Source of the DNA: an uncultured Hungatella sp.
GTDB taxonomy: Bacteria; Bacillota; Clostridia; Lachnospirales; Lachnospiraceae
Direction of reading: 5' to 3'
Assembly (NCBI GenBank): GCA_910585645.1
Contig: CAJUFP010000004.1
Span: 1-64,000 of the forward strand
Length of the DNA stretch: 64,000 nucleotides
The position numbers were made by a program, and so were the translations under genes. Position 1 is the first letter of the stretch; each line of letters opens with the position of its first letter. The notes beneath the pieces were generated by a model. It was not told where the DNA came from, did no database searches, and saw nothing but the letters and a program-made list of their open reading frames with translations. Positions 8,114-17,002 of the stretch are shown here, piece by piece.

Positions 8114-9973
8114 ATGTTGAAAAATACCCACAAATTCCGCTATGTATTCCTCTGCATTGTGCTGTCCGTCTCTTTCCTGTGTTCCTGTGCCCGCAGTTCT
8201 CCCAGACAGGACGGGGACTATGAAAGATACAAGGCCTCCCGGCAGGGCGAGACACTGTCCACAGAGTCTCCCTCCCCGGATTCCCCCCAGGCTCAGAGAG
8301 CCCGCATGGATTTTGACGCGCTCTGCGGAAAACTGTTTTGCGACCAGCTCTCGGAGAATTATCTGACCCTTCATTACACTCTGGCAGACCCTGCGTCATA
8401 CGGAATAACGGACTGCGGGCTGGATTTCGGAAATTTTTCTCTGGAACTGCTCAAAGAGGCCGGAAAAACTCAGAAGGAAGATAAGGCGGCGCTGGATAAG
8501 ATCCCTGTTAGGTTTCTGACCGATCAGCAGCAGCTTACCTACAAGATCCTTCAGGCCACCTATGAGGCGGAGGAAAAATTTGAGGGGCTGGAGCTGTACT
8601 ATCAGCCGTTAGCGCCCACCGTCGGAGTTCAGGCCCAGCTTCCTGTTCTTCTGGCCGAATACATCTTCTATTCTAAACAGGATGTGGAAGATTACCTCAC
8701 TCTGCTCTCCTCCATAGACCGACATTATGAACAGATCCTGAAGTTTGAGAAGGAAAAAGCAGCGGCAGGCCTTTTTATGACAGATATCTGTGTGGATACC
8801 ATTGTCAGCGACTGCGAAGCTTATCTTGCGGCCCCGGAAGAAAATTTTCTGGCTTCTACCTTTGACGAGCGCATCGACGCCATGGCAGATCTTAGTGAGG
8901 AGGAGAAAAATACCTACAAAGCCAGAAACCTGGAGGTGCTGACAGGCCACTTTATCCCTGCCTATGAAACACTGCTAAATGGTTTGGTGGAGCTGAAAGG
9001 AACCTGTACCAATGAGAAGGGGCTGTGTTACTACCCCAAAGGAAAAGAATACTATGAGTACCTGGTCCATTCCTCCACAGGAACTACTTATAAGACCATT
9101 GAGGATTTAAAGGACGCTGTTGAAAAACAGCTCAATTACGACCTGATGGCCATGTCAAAGCTTCTTATGGACCATGAGGAGCTGGGGGAGCAGCTGGATC
9201 ACTATCAGTTTTCCCACACAGACCCCAACGAGATCCTGGAACATCTAAGAGTGGTGATCTCCGATGATTTTCCTGAATTGGAAGATGCCAGCTACACCAC
9301 CAAATATGTCCCCTCGTCCCTGGAGCAGACCTTAAGTCCGGCGTTTTTCCTGGTTCCGCCTATGGACCGCTATAAAGATTGTGTTATCTATATTAATCAG
9401 GGTTCTGTCAGCACCTCCGGGGACCTTTATACCACCCTGGCCCACGAGGGGTATCCGGGACATCTCTACCAGAACGTATATTTTTTAGGCAGCTGTGATA
9501 TCCCTTTAAGAAAAATCCTCAGTTTCAGCAGCTACAGCGAGGGATGGGCCACTTATGTGGAAAACTATGCATACACCACGGACAATGGCCTTTCTAAAGA
9601 GCTGGGCCAGCTTCTGGCCCACAACGCCTCCGCCTCCCTTGCGCTCCACGCACTGCTGGATATCAACATCAACTACTATGGATGGGATAAGGATCAGGTA
9701 TCGTCCTATCTGTCCCAATACTATGATGTCAGCGACAACTCTGTGGTAGACCAGATCTATGGCTATATGCTGAACGCTCCGGTCAATTACCTGAATTACT
9801 ACGTAGGGTATCTGGAAATCCTCCGCATGAAGGAACAGGCGGAGAAAACGCTGAAAGACCGATTTGAGCTGAAAGCGTTTAACCGGTTTTTGCTGGATAT
9901 AGGTCCTGCGCCATTTACGGTGATAAAGCCATATTTTAAGGAATGGCTGGAAGCCTGTAAAGCCAGGGGGTAA
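8114..9973 (+). CDS. DUF885-family lipoprotein, putative zinc carboxypeptidase
   Basis: A 619-residue exported lipoprotein. Residues 1-25 are a lipoprotein signal with lipobox LCSC (lipidated Cys25), so the mature protein should sit on the outer face of the membrane. The body matches DUF885 (PF05960), with the metal motif HEGYPGH near residue 447 and a downstream SEGWATYVE that should supply the metal-binding glutamate. These proteins are thought to be zinc metallopeptidases with carboxypeptidase-like activity; the substrate is not known. It diverges from metG and is followed by its own terminator. Confidence 0.88.
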   Translation: MLKNTHKFRYVFLCIVLSVSFLCSCARSSPRQDGDYERYKASRQGETLSTESPSPDSPQAQRARMDFDALCGKLFCDQLSENYLTLHYTLADPASYGITDCGLDFGNFSLELLKEAGKTQKEDKAALDKIPVRFLTDQQQLTYKILQATYEAEEKFEGLELYYQPLAPTVGVQAQLPVLLAEYIFYSKQDVEDYLTLLSSIDRHYEQILKFEKEKAAAGLFMTDICVDTIVSDCEAYLAAPEENFLASTFDERIDAMADLSEEEKNTYKARNLEVLTGHFIPAYETLLNGLVELKGTCTNEKGLCYYPKGKEYYEYLVHSSTGTTYKTIEDLKDAVEKQLNYDLMAMSKLLMDHEELGEQLDHYQFSHTDPNEILEHLRVVISDDFPELEDASYTTKYVPSSLEQTLSPAFFLVPPMDRYKDCVIYINQGSVSTSGDLYTTLAHEGYPGHLYQNVYFLGSCDIPLRKILSFSSYSEGWATYVENYAYTTDNGLSKELGQLLAHNASASLALHALLDININYYGWDKDQVSSYLSQYYDVSDNSVVDQIYGYMLNAPVNYLNYYVGYLEILRMKEQAEKTLKDRFELKAFNRFLLDIGPAPFTVIKPYFKEWLEACKARG

Positions 9974-9989
9974 AGGAGATGATGAAAAA

Positions 9990-10030
9990 CAGCAGCGTCA
10001 TAATGAATCCTGACGCTGCTGTCTCTGTCT
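9990..10030 (+). terminator. Terminator after DUF885 gene
   Basis: CAGCAGCGTCA pairs with TGACGCTGCTG across a 10-base loop. It is followed by a T-rich stretch (GTCTCTGTCTTTCTC). It lies 16 bases past the stop codon and also faces the convergent GerMN gene. Confidence 0.8.
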
Positions 10031-10044
10031 TTCTCAATCTTTAT

Positions 10045-10665
10045 CTATTTTGATTCCTCTTTATAGTCACTGGAAAACTCCAGATAGTCCTCGTCTCCGT
10101 GGACGATGTGTCCGCTTTCGTAATTCTCCCCATTGACTAAAAGCTTTAACTTGTCCAACTCATAGTTCTCAATGAACGTGTTGGCAATAGCGTTGAGCAT
10201 TACGGTCTCTCCGGCAGTCCCTGACTCCGGAACCTTGGACAGATCAAGAGTTCCTATCCTCTCGCCGCTCTCCGCAGCGTCAACATCCATCCCCGGGCCC
10301 ACCTTCTCGCCGCCCTCGATCTCAAAGGAATTCACAACCGTCTCTTCATCAAGGATGCCTTCCTCAATAAGACAATCCACAAGACTCTGCTCCGTAACAC
10401 CTTCCAGATCCACTCTCTTGCGCACCAGACCGGAGGCATCGCTGTTGGAAACATAGATAAACGCCATCTCGAAAATCGGAGCCGCCTCGTCAGCTTCTCT
10501 CTGAATGGCCGCGTTGCTCTCTGCCACCATCTCCGGGGTGATCCCTTCCGGGTTTCTCTGCACTCCCGAAGGCGTAGTCTCCGTCACTTCGGTCGGCGTA
10601 CACGCTGCCAGTGAAAACGCCATCATAGCCCCTGCCAAACACATGATAAATTTCTTCATAATCAC
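10045..10665 (-). CDS. GerMN-domain lipoprotein
   Basis: A 206-residue lipoprotein. The signal ends in the lipobox LAAC (Cys22 from the GTG start). The body resembles the GerMN sporulation/germination domain, with IYVSNSDASGLVRKRVDLEG followed by SLVDCLIEEGILDEETVVNSFEIE, and a C-terminal LDKLKLLVNGENYESGH. GerMN domains are known from the germination protein GerM and other envelope lipoproteins. AGGAGG lies six to seven bases before a GTG at 10665; the ATG at 10659 is the alternative. It lies directly downstream of the marR gene with a 12-base gap, so both are probably one transcript. No classical ger operon is nearby. Confidence 0.75.
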   Translation of the reverse strand: MIMKKFIMCLAGAMMAFSLAACTPTEVTETTPSGVQRNPEGITPEMVAESNAAIQREADEAAPIFEMAFIYVSNSDASGLVRKRVDLEGVTEQSLVDCLIEEGILDEETVVNSFEIEGGEKVGPGMDVDAAESGERIGTLDLSKVPESGTAGETVMLNAIANTFIENYELDKLKLLVNGENYESGHIVHGDEDYLEFSSDYKEESK

Positions 10666-10677
10666 AAATATCCTCCT

Positions 10678-11151
10678 TTAGTAATCTTGCCAGCTTCGAA
10701 ACCACCGATTCAGCTTCGTCAAAGTCTTAACCAGCATCTCCATCTCATCCTGACTCAGTTCACTCGAAACGCTGTCTATCATGGCTTTGTGAAATCTGGC
10801 GTGGTGCTCATATGCCTTCCTGCCTTTTTCTGATAAAGAGATATAAACCTCCCGGCGGTCCGCAGTTCCTCTCTGCCGAATTACATATCCCTTTTTAACC
10901 AGGCTGTTCATGGCTATGGTAAGTGTACCTACAGTGACAGACAGAAGACGGGCGATGGTTGACATATTCTTAGGCTCTTTCGTTCCAATGGCTTCGATCA
11001 CATGCATGTCATTGTTAGTCAGATCCTTATATTCCTCTGTGATAATGGCCTTCTGCTCAATGTCCATAATATCACGGAACAGGTTCACCAGCACTTCATT
11101 CAACGTTTGGTACGTATCCACAGTCTGTCCTTTCATCTGATGGTTCTTCAA
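10678..11151 (-). CDS. MarR-family transcriptional regulator
   Basis: A 157-residue winged-helix regulator. It shows the MarR layout: helical dimerisation ends and a central wing with NMSTIARLLSVTVGTLTIAM as recognition region, then VKKGYVIRQRGTADRREVYISLSEKGR (the DRR wing motif). The frame starts with TTG at 11151; an ATG at 11136 is also possible and neither has a strong ribosome site. A perfect CGCCAA/TTGGCG palindrome lies at the predicted transcription start, which suggests autoregulation. The downstream GerMN lipoprotein is the only evident co-transcribed target. The ligand is unknown. Confidence 0.88.
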   Translation of the reverse strand: MKNHQMKGQTVDTYQTLNEVLVNLFRDIMDIEQKAIITEEYKDLTNNDMHVIEAIGTKEPKNMSTIARLLSVTVGTLTIAMNSLVKKGYVIRQRGTADRREVYISLSEKGRKAYEHHARFHKAMIDSVSSELSQDEMEMLVKTLTKLNRWFRSWQDY

Positions 11152-11174
11152 AGCTTTCTATCCATATTCATTTT

Positions 11175-11226
11175 CGCCAATTTTGGCGTGCTTCCTAATT
11201 ATACATGATTTCCCCATGGACGGCAA
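11175..11226 (-). promoter_or_regulatory. marR promoter with overlapping palindromic operator
   Basis: On the minus strand, -35 TTGCCG (11221-11226) and -10 TATAAT (11198-11203) are 17 bases apart. Immediately downstream, at 11175-11188, is CGCCAATTTTGGCG, two six-base arms around TT. A MarR dimer bound there would block the promoter. The promoter and palindrome are directly visible; the link to this MarR is inference. Confidence 0.65.
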
Positions 11227-11278
11227 CCACTTATTCCTTAAAAACTCTTAACAAATTTAGGCGTTTTATGGGAAATTA

Positions 11279-11803
11279 TTATAAATTTTGCCCCAATATA
11301 ACGCTCATAATGACTCCGGCCAGGGTGGCTGCCAGGGCTCCGGCCAGGGTGTATCTGGTCTTTTTTATTTTCACGGACATAAAATAAATGCTCATGGTGT
11401 AAAATACGGTCTCCGTGCAGCTGAGCATAATGGAGGTGATCATCCCCAGCCGGGAATCCGGCCCGTACTGTTTGAAAATATCCAGGGCCAGGCCTGTGGC
11501 CGCACTGGAGGAGAACAGCTTTACCAGGGCCATGGGAAGCAGCTGGGAGGGGAATCCCAGGGCTTTGGTCCACCTGCCCAGAAAGCCGGCTAAAGCGTCC
11601 AGAAAGCCGGAAGCCCGCAGAACTCCCACTCCCACCATAAGCCCCACAAGGGTGGGCATGATTCCCGCCACGGTTTTGGCCCCCTCCTTGGCCCCCTTTA
11701 CAAAATCATCGTACACCGGGCGTTTCATGAGAAGACCGAAACCTACGATGTAGAAAATTGTCAGAGGGATAATGTAGTCGGACAGATATAAGATTATTTT
11801 CAT
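11279..11803 (-). CDS. spmB: Spore maturation protein B-like nucleoside-recognition membrane protein
   Basis: A 174-residue integral membrane protein with about five hydrophobic segments. It has the SpmB/Gate-domain pattern: FVKGAKEGAKTVAGIMPTLV, then PSQLLPMALVKLFSSSAATG and MLSCTETVFYTMSIYF. In Bacillus SpmA and SpmB together affect spore core dehydration. AGGAGG lies upstream of the ATG with slightly long spacing. Unusually, no spmA is adjacent: the upstream DNA belongs to the divergent Spx/ArsC gene. It points toward marR, with about 130 bases between. Confidence 0.85.
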   Translation of the reverse strand: MKIILYLSDYIIPLTIFYIVGFGLLMKRPVYDDFVKGAKEGAKTVAGIMPTLVGLMVGVGVLRASGFLDALAGFLGRWTKALGFPSQLLPMALVKLFSSSAATGLALDIFKQYGPDSRLGMITSIMLSCTETVFYTMSIYFMSVKIKKTRYTLAGALAATLAGVIMSVILGQNL

Positions 11804-12018
11804 GGGAATCGGGAAACCTCCTTTTTTAGACTATGTGTTTTAGGGTTATGTGTTTTGGAATGCAGGCCGCTCATGGTGATGAAAGCGAAAGGTTTTTGGC
11901 CGGCGCGGCAAGCTCCTTCTATAAAATATAAGATTTCCTTCAAATTTATTACGCTTCCCCCTTTCCAATCCAACTGCTTTTATGTAAAATAATATTGTCT
12001 ATAAGGAGGTTATCACAT

Positions 12019-12375
12019 ATGAGTTTACTATTTCTTCAATATCCATCCTGTTCCACCTGCCGCAAGGCAAAAGCATGGCTGGACAATAACAAAACCGAAT
12101 ACACGGACCGCCATATAAAGGACCAGAATCCGTCTGCGAACGAATTGAAATCCTGGCACGCAAAGAGCGGACTTCCCCTGAAAAAGTTTTTTAACACCAG
12201 CGGGATGCTCTACAAGGAGATGAAGTTAAAGGACAAGCTGCCTTCCATGAGTGAGGAGGAGCAGATCAATCTCCTGGCCTCTGACGGCATGCTGGTGAAA
12301 CGGCCTCTTCTGATCGGAGATGATTTTGTTCTGGTGGGCTTTAAGGAAGATCAGTGGAAGGAGGCCCTGAACTGA
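12019..12375 (+). CDS. ArsC/Spx-family thioredoxin-fold protein
   Basis: A 118-residue protein of the ArsC/Spx/MgsR family. The N terminus LLFLQYPSCSTCRKAKAWL carries a CxxC redox motif, followed by RHIKDQNPSANELKSW and a C-terminal KRPLLIGDDFVLVGF, which contains the RP(I/L)L stretch typical of the fold. AGGAGG (12003-12008) sets the ATG at 12019 rather than an upstream in-frame start. Such proteins can be arsenate reductases or redox-sensing RNA-polymerase partners; the sequence alone does not decide. Its stop overlaps the start of the siroheme reductase by one base, so the two are co-translated. Confidence 0.85.
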   Translation: MSLLFLQYPSCSTCRKAKAWLDNNKTEYTDRHIKDQNPSANELKSWHAKSGLPLKKFFNTSGMLYKEMKLKDKLPSMSEEEQINLLASDGMLVKRPLLIGDDFVLVGFKEDQWKEALN

Positions 12376-13928
12376 TGAGACAGACCGCAATCGCGCCTCA
12401 GGTCTGGAAACCGGACCTGGAAGAGTTTCGGGAAAAGACACGGGCATTCTATGCCGGTGAGATGGACAAGGGAGCTTACAAAAGCTTTTCCGGCTACTAC
12501 GGAAGCTATGCCCAGAAGGGCGGCAAGGCCAACATGCTGCGTCTGCGCATGCCCGGCGGAGTGGTGACAAAGGAAAGGCTGGCCTTTACTGCCGGCGTCA
12601 TTAAAAAATATCAAATACCGCGGGTACATTTTACCACCTGTCAGACCATCCAGCTCCACGACCTGGGGCCTGACGCCGCAAGCGGGATCATGGAGGAGGC
12701 CCTGGACGCGGGGATCGTGACTCTGGGCGGCGGCGGAGACTATCCCCGCAACGTGATGTGTTCTCCCCTCTCCGGCGTAGAGAAGGATGAGTATTTTGAT
12801 GTGCTGCCCTGGGCTCTGGCTGCCGGGGACTACCTTCTCACATTTATCAAGGCGGAAAAAATGCCGCGAAAGCTGAAAGTGGGCTTCTCCAACTCCAAAA
12901 GGAACCTGACCCATGCCACCTACCGGGATCTGGGCTTTGCCGCCCGGCCTGACGGAACGTTTAACGTGTACAGCGCTGGCGGGCTGGGCAGCAATCCGAA
13001 GTTTGGCGTCAAGGTGGCGGAGGATGTGCCGCCGGAAAAAATCCTGTACTATATTAAGGCCATGTGGCTGACTTTCCGGGCTTACGGCAATTATCAAAGC
13101 CGGGCTAAAGCCCGCACCCGCTATATGCAGGACGCCCTTGGAGGGCCGGAAAACTACAAAAAGGCCTTTGACGGAAAGCTTCAGGAAGTGCTGGATTCCG
13201 GGGAGGACCTGACCATCGCGCCCCAGCCGGTGCCTGTTGCAAAGGAAGGCGACGGGGCGGCTCCTGACCATCCAAGAGTCCTGCCTCAGAAACAGCCGGG
13301 ACTTTACACGGTGGTATGGCACCCCATAGGCGGCATGGTTGACCCGGACGCGCTGTGCGCTTTAAGCGGCGCTCTGGCTTCTGTGTCTGACGCTCAGCTT
13401 CGGCTGGCTCCGGATGAGTCTGCCTATATCGTAAACCTGACCGGCTCCGAAGCCAGGACGGTTCTGGAACTGACAAAGGACAGCGCTGCCACGTTATTTG
13501 AAACGTCTGTCAGCTGTATCGGAGCCAGCACCTGCCAGCAGGGACTTCGGGATTCCCAGGCTCTCCTGTCCGCCTGTGTTGAGGCGGTCCGCAAGGCCAG
13601 GATCGCAGACAAGGCTCTGCCACAGATCCACATCTCCGGCTGCCCGTCCTCCTGCGGCACCCACCAGACCGGGGCCATCGGTTTCAGAGGGGGAGCAAAG
13701 AAGGTGGACGGAATTATGGAGCCTGCTTTTTCCCTGTTTGTCAACGGAAAGGAGCGCCAGGGCTGTGAGGCCATGGGGCGGGAAGTAGGCGTGATATTGC
13801 AGTCTGCCATTCCTGATTTTCTTGTGAAATTGGGGAATGTGGTGATGAAAAGCGGGATGGATTATGAGAAGTGGAATGAGGCGGACCCGGAGTTGATTGA
13901 TGGGGTTGCGGAGGAGTTTCTTGTGTAG
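12375..13928 (+). CDS. Siroheme [4Fe-4S] nitrite/sulfite reductase-like protein
   Basis: A 517-residue ferredoxin-type nitrite/sulfite reductase. The C-terminal half holds the four cysteines that bind the coupled [4Fe-4S]-siroheme centre as CIGASTC and CPSSC (C-x5-C and C-x3-C). The duplicated ferrodoxin-like half-domains are also visible (LRMPGGVVTKERL...; GLYTVVWHPIGGMVDPD). The start is the ATG of TGATG overlapping the Spx/ArsC stop. Six-electron reduction of sulfite or nitrite is the family reaction; which one is uncertain, as no transporter or sulfate-assimilation genes are adjacent. Electrons would come from ferredoxin, since no flavoprotein subunit is encoded nearby. Confidence 0.88.
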   Translation: MRQTAIAPQVWKPDLEEFREKTRAFYAGEMDKGAYKSFSGYYGSYAQKGGKANMLRLRMPGGVVTKERLAFTAGVIKKYQIPRVHFTTCQTIQLHDLGPDAASGIMEEALDAGIVTLGGGGDYPRNVMCSPLSGVEKDEYFDVLPWALAAGDYLLTFIKAEKMPRKLKVGFSNSKRNLTHATYRDLGFAARPDGTFNVYSAGGLGSNPKFGVKVAEDVPPEKILYYIKAMWLTFRAYGNYQSRAKARTRYMQDALGGPENYKKAFDGKLQEVLDSGEDLTIAPQPVPVAKEGDGAAPDHPRVLPQKQPGLYTVVWHPIGGMVDPDALCALSGALASVSDAQLRLAPDESAYIVNLTGSEARTVLELTKDSAATLFETSVSCIGASTCQQGLRDSQALLSACVEAVRKARIADKALPQIHISGCPSSCGTHQTGAIGFRGGAKKVDGIMEPAFSLFVNGKERQGCEAMGREVGVILQSAIPDFLVKLGNVVMKSGMDYEKWNEADPELIDGVAEEFLV

Positions 13929-13976
13929 ATTGAAGGGATAAGGTCATGGGGGGTAAGGTTATTGCCGGCCCGACAG

Positions 13977-14026
13977 GAGCCGCTGTAGTGAGGTTTTTGA
14001 CCTCCATACAGCGGCTCACGTTTTTT
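13977..14026 (+). terminator. Terminator after siroheme reductase
   Basis: GAGCCGCTGTA and TACAGCGGCTC form the stem, extended inside by GAGGT/ACCTC, followed by TTTTTT. This is a strong intrinsic terminator about 50 bases after the stop codon. Confidence 0.88.
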
Positions 14027-14128
14027 GTCGGATATTTTGTCGCAAAAATTCAGACCTTTTACACAGGTATAATGTTTACCGTACACCGCAGAGCGTCTTC
14101 CCGCGGTCCCTTCCCCACGGTTCCTATC

Positions 14129-15307
14129 TCACCGCTTCACACCTTTTGCGCCGGAAAGGGTCTGCTGATTCAGAATATTGGTCTCAAAGGTATAGGTCAG
14201 GCTTTTCTCCTCCCGCTCCCTTTTTAAAGCCAGCTGGATCATTCTGTCCAGCAGCTGTGGGTACTTTACGCCTACAGGCTCCCACAAGTAAAAGGCCAGG
14301 GAACCGGGTATGGTGTTGATCTCATTGAGATACAGTTTCTCCGTATCTCTGTCAATCATAAAGTCAATTCTTGAGACGCCATTACAGCCCAGACACTGGA
14401 AGGCTTTTATTGCCATGGCGCGGACCTCTTCCCTCTTTTCCGGGGAAAGCTCTGCCGGGATCTTTCTGGACACGCTGGCCATTCCCTTGGAACCGCCTTT
14501 GGCGTTGTTTAAGTATTTGTCCTCATAGCTTAAGATATCGTCGGAGTGGAGAGGCTCCTCACACTCTGAGGCAACGGCTTCGTTTTCATCCCCAAGAACG
14601 GCGCAGTTAATCTCCCGAAGATTCATGATCGCAGGCTCTACAAGAATCTTTGTGGCGTAGGTGTAGGCGTCGTCAATGGACTTTTCCAGCTCCGTCCGGT
14701 TCTTGGCCACGCTGATTCCCACGCTGGAGCCAAGGTTTACCGGCTTAATGATCACCGGATACCCAAATTTCTCCTCTACCCCGGCAATCATGGCAGGTAC
14801 GTCCCTGTAATCGGAAGATTTAAAGAGGATACAGTCCAGAACCGGAACGCCGTTTTCTTTCAGAACGGCTTTGGTGTAATATTTGTCCATTCCAAGGGCT
14901 GAGGCAGTCACATCACATCCCACAAAGGGGAGACCCAGGGTCTTAAGATATCCCTGGAGAGCCCCGTCCTCCTCATTGGTCCCATGAACTATGGGGAATG
15001 CGATGTCCACGGCAACCGCGTTATTTTTCCCAAACTTTTTCATGGGGTAGGGAATCATGGACACCTGGCTGTTTTCGCTGACAAAAATCACCCTCTGGGA
15101 TTTTTTCAGCAGTTCCGGAATATTCTTGTAGGCCTCAATATCCCCGGTCTTCTCCCCGATATACATATCCCCATCCTTTGTAATATATACCGGAATCACC
15201 TCATATTTTTCCCTGTCCATACTCATAATGGCCTGAATAGCGGAAATAATGGAAACCTCATGTTCCACACTTTTCCCGCCAAAAAGCACCGCTACTCTTG
15301 TCTTCAT
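14129..15307 (-). CDS. ddl: D-alanine--D-alanine ligase family protein
   Basis: A 392-residue ATP-grasp ligase that should join two D-alanines for peptidoglycan precursors. Visible motifs are VLFGGKSVEHEVSI at the N terminus, PFVGCDVTASALGMDKYYTK, VIIKPVNLGSSVGIS (the ATP-binding serine loop) and LNEINTIPGS near the C terminus. The start at 15307 (MKTRVAV) is chosen over an 18-codon upstream extension. It is somewhat longer than classical Ddl. It follows the membrane-anchored MurF by 31 bases. D-Ala-D-Ser or D-Ala-D-Lac specificity cannot be excluded from sequence alone, but no vanT/vanXY or vanH/vanX partner is present. Confidence 0.88.
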   Translation of the reverse strand: MKTRVAVLFGGKSVEHEVSIISAIQAIMSMDREKYEVIPVYITKDGDMYIGEKTGDIEAYKNIPELLKKSQRVIFVSENSQVSMIPYPMKKFGKNNAVAVDIAFPIVHGTNEEDGALQGYLKTLGLPFVGCDVTASALGMDKYYTKAVLKENGVPVLDCILFKSSDYRDVPAMIAGVEEKFGYPVIIKPVNLGSSVGISVAKNRTELEKSIDDAYTYATKILVEPAIMNLREINCAVLGDENEAVASECEEPLHSDDILSYEDKYLNNAKGGSKGMASVSRKIPAELSPEKREEVRAMAIKAFQCLGCNGVSRIDFMIDRDTEKLYLNEINTIPGSLAFYLWEPVGVKYPQLLDRMIQLALKREREEKSLTYTFETNILNQQTLSGAKGVKR

Positions 15308-15338
15308 AATCCCATATCTCCTCTCAACTATTCTCACC

Positions 15339-16982
15339 TCAATAATTATCCGGCAGATCATTCTCCAGCAAAATATACTTATGCCCCTGCTCCTTTATGC
15401 CATAAGCCCAGCTCAAAGCCTCCTCCAGCTTCTCCACAACCTGGCACCGCTCCATGGAAAACCCTGAATCCTGAATCCCTTTCCGAATCGGCTCCGTGTG
15501 CTTTTTGCCCACCAGGGCGATATAGTCACAGCAGGCGGCGGCATAAGTGCCGAACTCATAGTTATACCGCTCCTCCTCCGCTCCCAGCTCCACCATGCCG
15601 GGGGTAATGAGGATCCGCACCCCCTCAAACATAGCCAGAGTCTCAACCGCTGCCTTTGACCCGGCGGGATTGGAGTTGAAGGCGTCGTCAATAATGGTCA
15701 CCGGACCTTTATCCAAAATCTGCATGCGGTGTTCCACAGACTGGATGCGGCGGACGGGAACTTTCAAATCTTTCAGGGCAATGCCCAGTTTGTGGGCCAC
15801 AGCGATGGAGCCAACAACATTGGCAACATTGTGACCGCCGATGAGGCGCATCTGAAACTGCTCCGTCTCACCGTCAGGAGCAGTGACCCTAAATTCGGTT
15901 CCAAGCCGGGACAGCCTGATGTCAGAAGCCCGATAGCCCTGATCGGGCTCTCCTGACCGGGAATCGTTGCCTGTATCGTTTTCTGTATTACAGTCTCTAT
16001 TGCTGTCTGTACCATAATCCGCGCCGTAAAAAATCTTGTTGCCGTACTGTCCGCCTTTTTCTTTTATGTGGTCATTAATATAGGAATTGTCTCCGTTTAG
16101 GAACAGCATCCCGTCCTTTGGCAGGGCGTCAGCCAGCTCAAATTTCGTGGATTTTATATTGTCCATGTTGAAAAATGTCTCCAAATGCTGGGGGCCTATG
16201 GAGGTGATGATTCCATGGTTTGGATGTACAATGTCGCAGATTTCCTTTATGTCCCCCACATGGCGGGCCCCCATCTCACAGATAAAGATTTCATGGGTGG
16301 GTTTTAAGGAGCCTCTTATGGTCTTGACCACGCCCATGGGCGTGTTGTAGCTGGCTGGGGTCATGAGCACGTTAAACCGGGTCTGCAAAAGGGTGTTGAG
16401 GAAATATTTGACGCTGGTTTTCCCGTAGCTTCCTGTGATGCCGATGACGGTTAAGCGGCTGTTCTCCCGGAGGCGCTTTTTTGCGTCGTTGATGTAGTGG
16501 TTGTTGACGCCTTTTTCCATGGGACTGTTAAGGGTGTTGGAAGGCAGAAGGAGAAACTGCTGGATAAACAGCACAAGGCCGCAGGAAAACCACAGGCCTT
16601 TTAACCTTCCTGCCAGGTAAAGGAGAAGCATCACAGCCAGGCTTAGTATAGTGTCTGTCATAATGAGCCGTTTCACTCTGTTTGTATACACCAGCTTTTT
16701 TTTCGTGTTATTTCGCTTCAATAGACTGTAGTACCACAGGGTAAGAAGGGTGCAGAGGGACAGAAAAACAGCGGTTACCGGGTTGGGAAATGCGCCTGCC
16801 AGAAGTCCGGCTAAAAAGCCTGCAAAAAGCAGGCCCTGCTTTCTCATATTTTTTTTCATCCAGGCCACATGCTCCGGGTTTTTGTATCCGTTCAGCTGAA
16901 ACATGTGCAAGTTGTAGCGCATAACGTAAAAGGCGGTGTATATGGTCAATACGATTTCGATTGTTAACATGATCTTCATCAT
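15339..16982 (-). CDS. MurF-like Mur ligase with N-terminal membrane segments
   Basis: A 547-residue protein. Residues 1 to about 150 hold around four hydrophobic segments (MLTIEIVLTIYTAFYVMRY..., LLFAGFLAGLLAGAFPNP...). The rest is a Mur ligase: ATP loop VIGITGSYGKTSVKYFL, EMGARHVGDIKEICDI, TSIGPQHLETF, and a C-terminal LITPGMVELG. The family adds D-Ala-D-Ala (MurF) or another residue to the muramyl peptide. Standard MurF is soluble and about 450 residues, so the membrane-anchored N terminus is a distinct clostridial variant. Grouping with ddl and a hydrolase supports a peptidoglycan-precursor role. It could be a second MurF paralogue. Confidence 0.82.
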   Translation of the reverse strand: MMKIMLTIEIVLTIYTAFYVMRYNLHMFQLNGYKNPEHVAWMKKNMRKQGLLFAGFLAGLLAGAFPNPVTAVFLSLCTLLTLWYYSLLKRNNTKKKLVYTNRVKRLIMTDTILSLAVMLLLYLAGRLKGLWFSCGLVLFIQQFLLLPSNTLNSPMEKGVNNHYINDAKKRLRENSRLTVIGITGSYGKTSVKYFLNTLLQTRFNVLMTPASYNTPMGVVKTIRGSLKPTHEIFICEMGARHVGDIKEICDIVHPNHGIITSIGPQHLETFFNMDNIKSTKFELADALPKDGMLFLNGDNSYINDHIKEKGGQYGNKIFYGADYGTDSNRDCNTENDTGNDSRSGEPDQGYRASDIRLSRLGTEFRVTAPDGETEQFQMRLIGGHNVANVVGSIAVAHKLGIALKDLKVPVRRIQSVEHRMQILDKGPVTIIDDAFNSNPAGSKAAVETLAMFEGVRILITPGMVELGAEEERYNYEFGTYAAACCDYIALVGKKHTEPIRKGIQDSGFSMERCQVVEKLEEALSWAYGIKEQGHKYILLENDLPDNY

Positions 16983-17002
16983 TCTGCTTTACTCTCCCAC
17001 GG

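Noticed and set aside
8112..8399. Antisense frames over the DUF885 signal region
   Set aside because: They are shadows of the coding strand with no ribosome site or domain.
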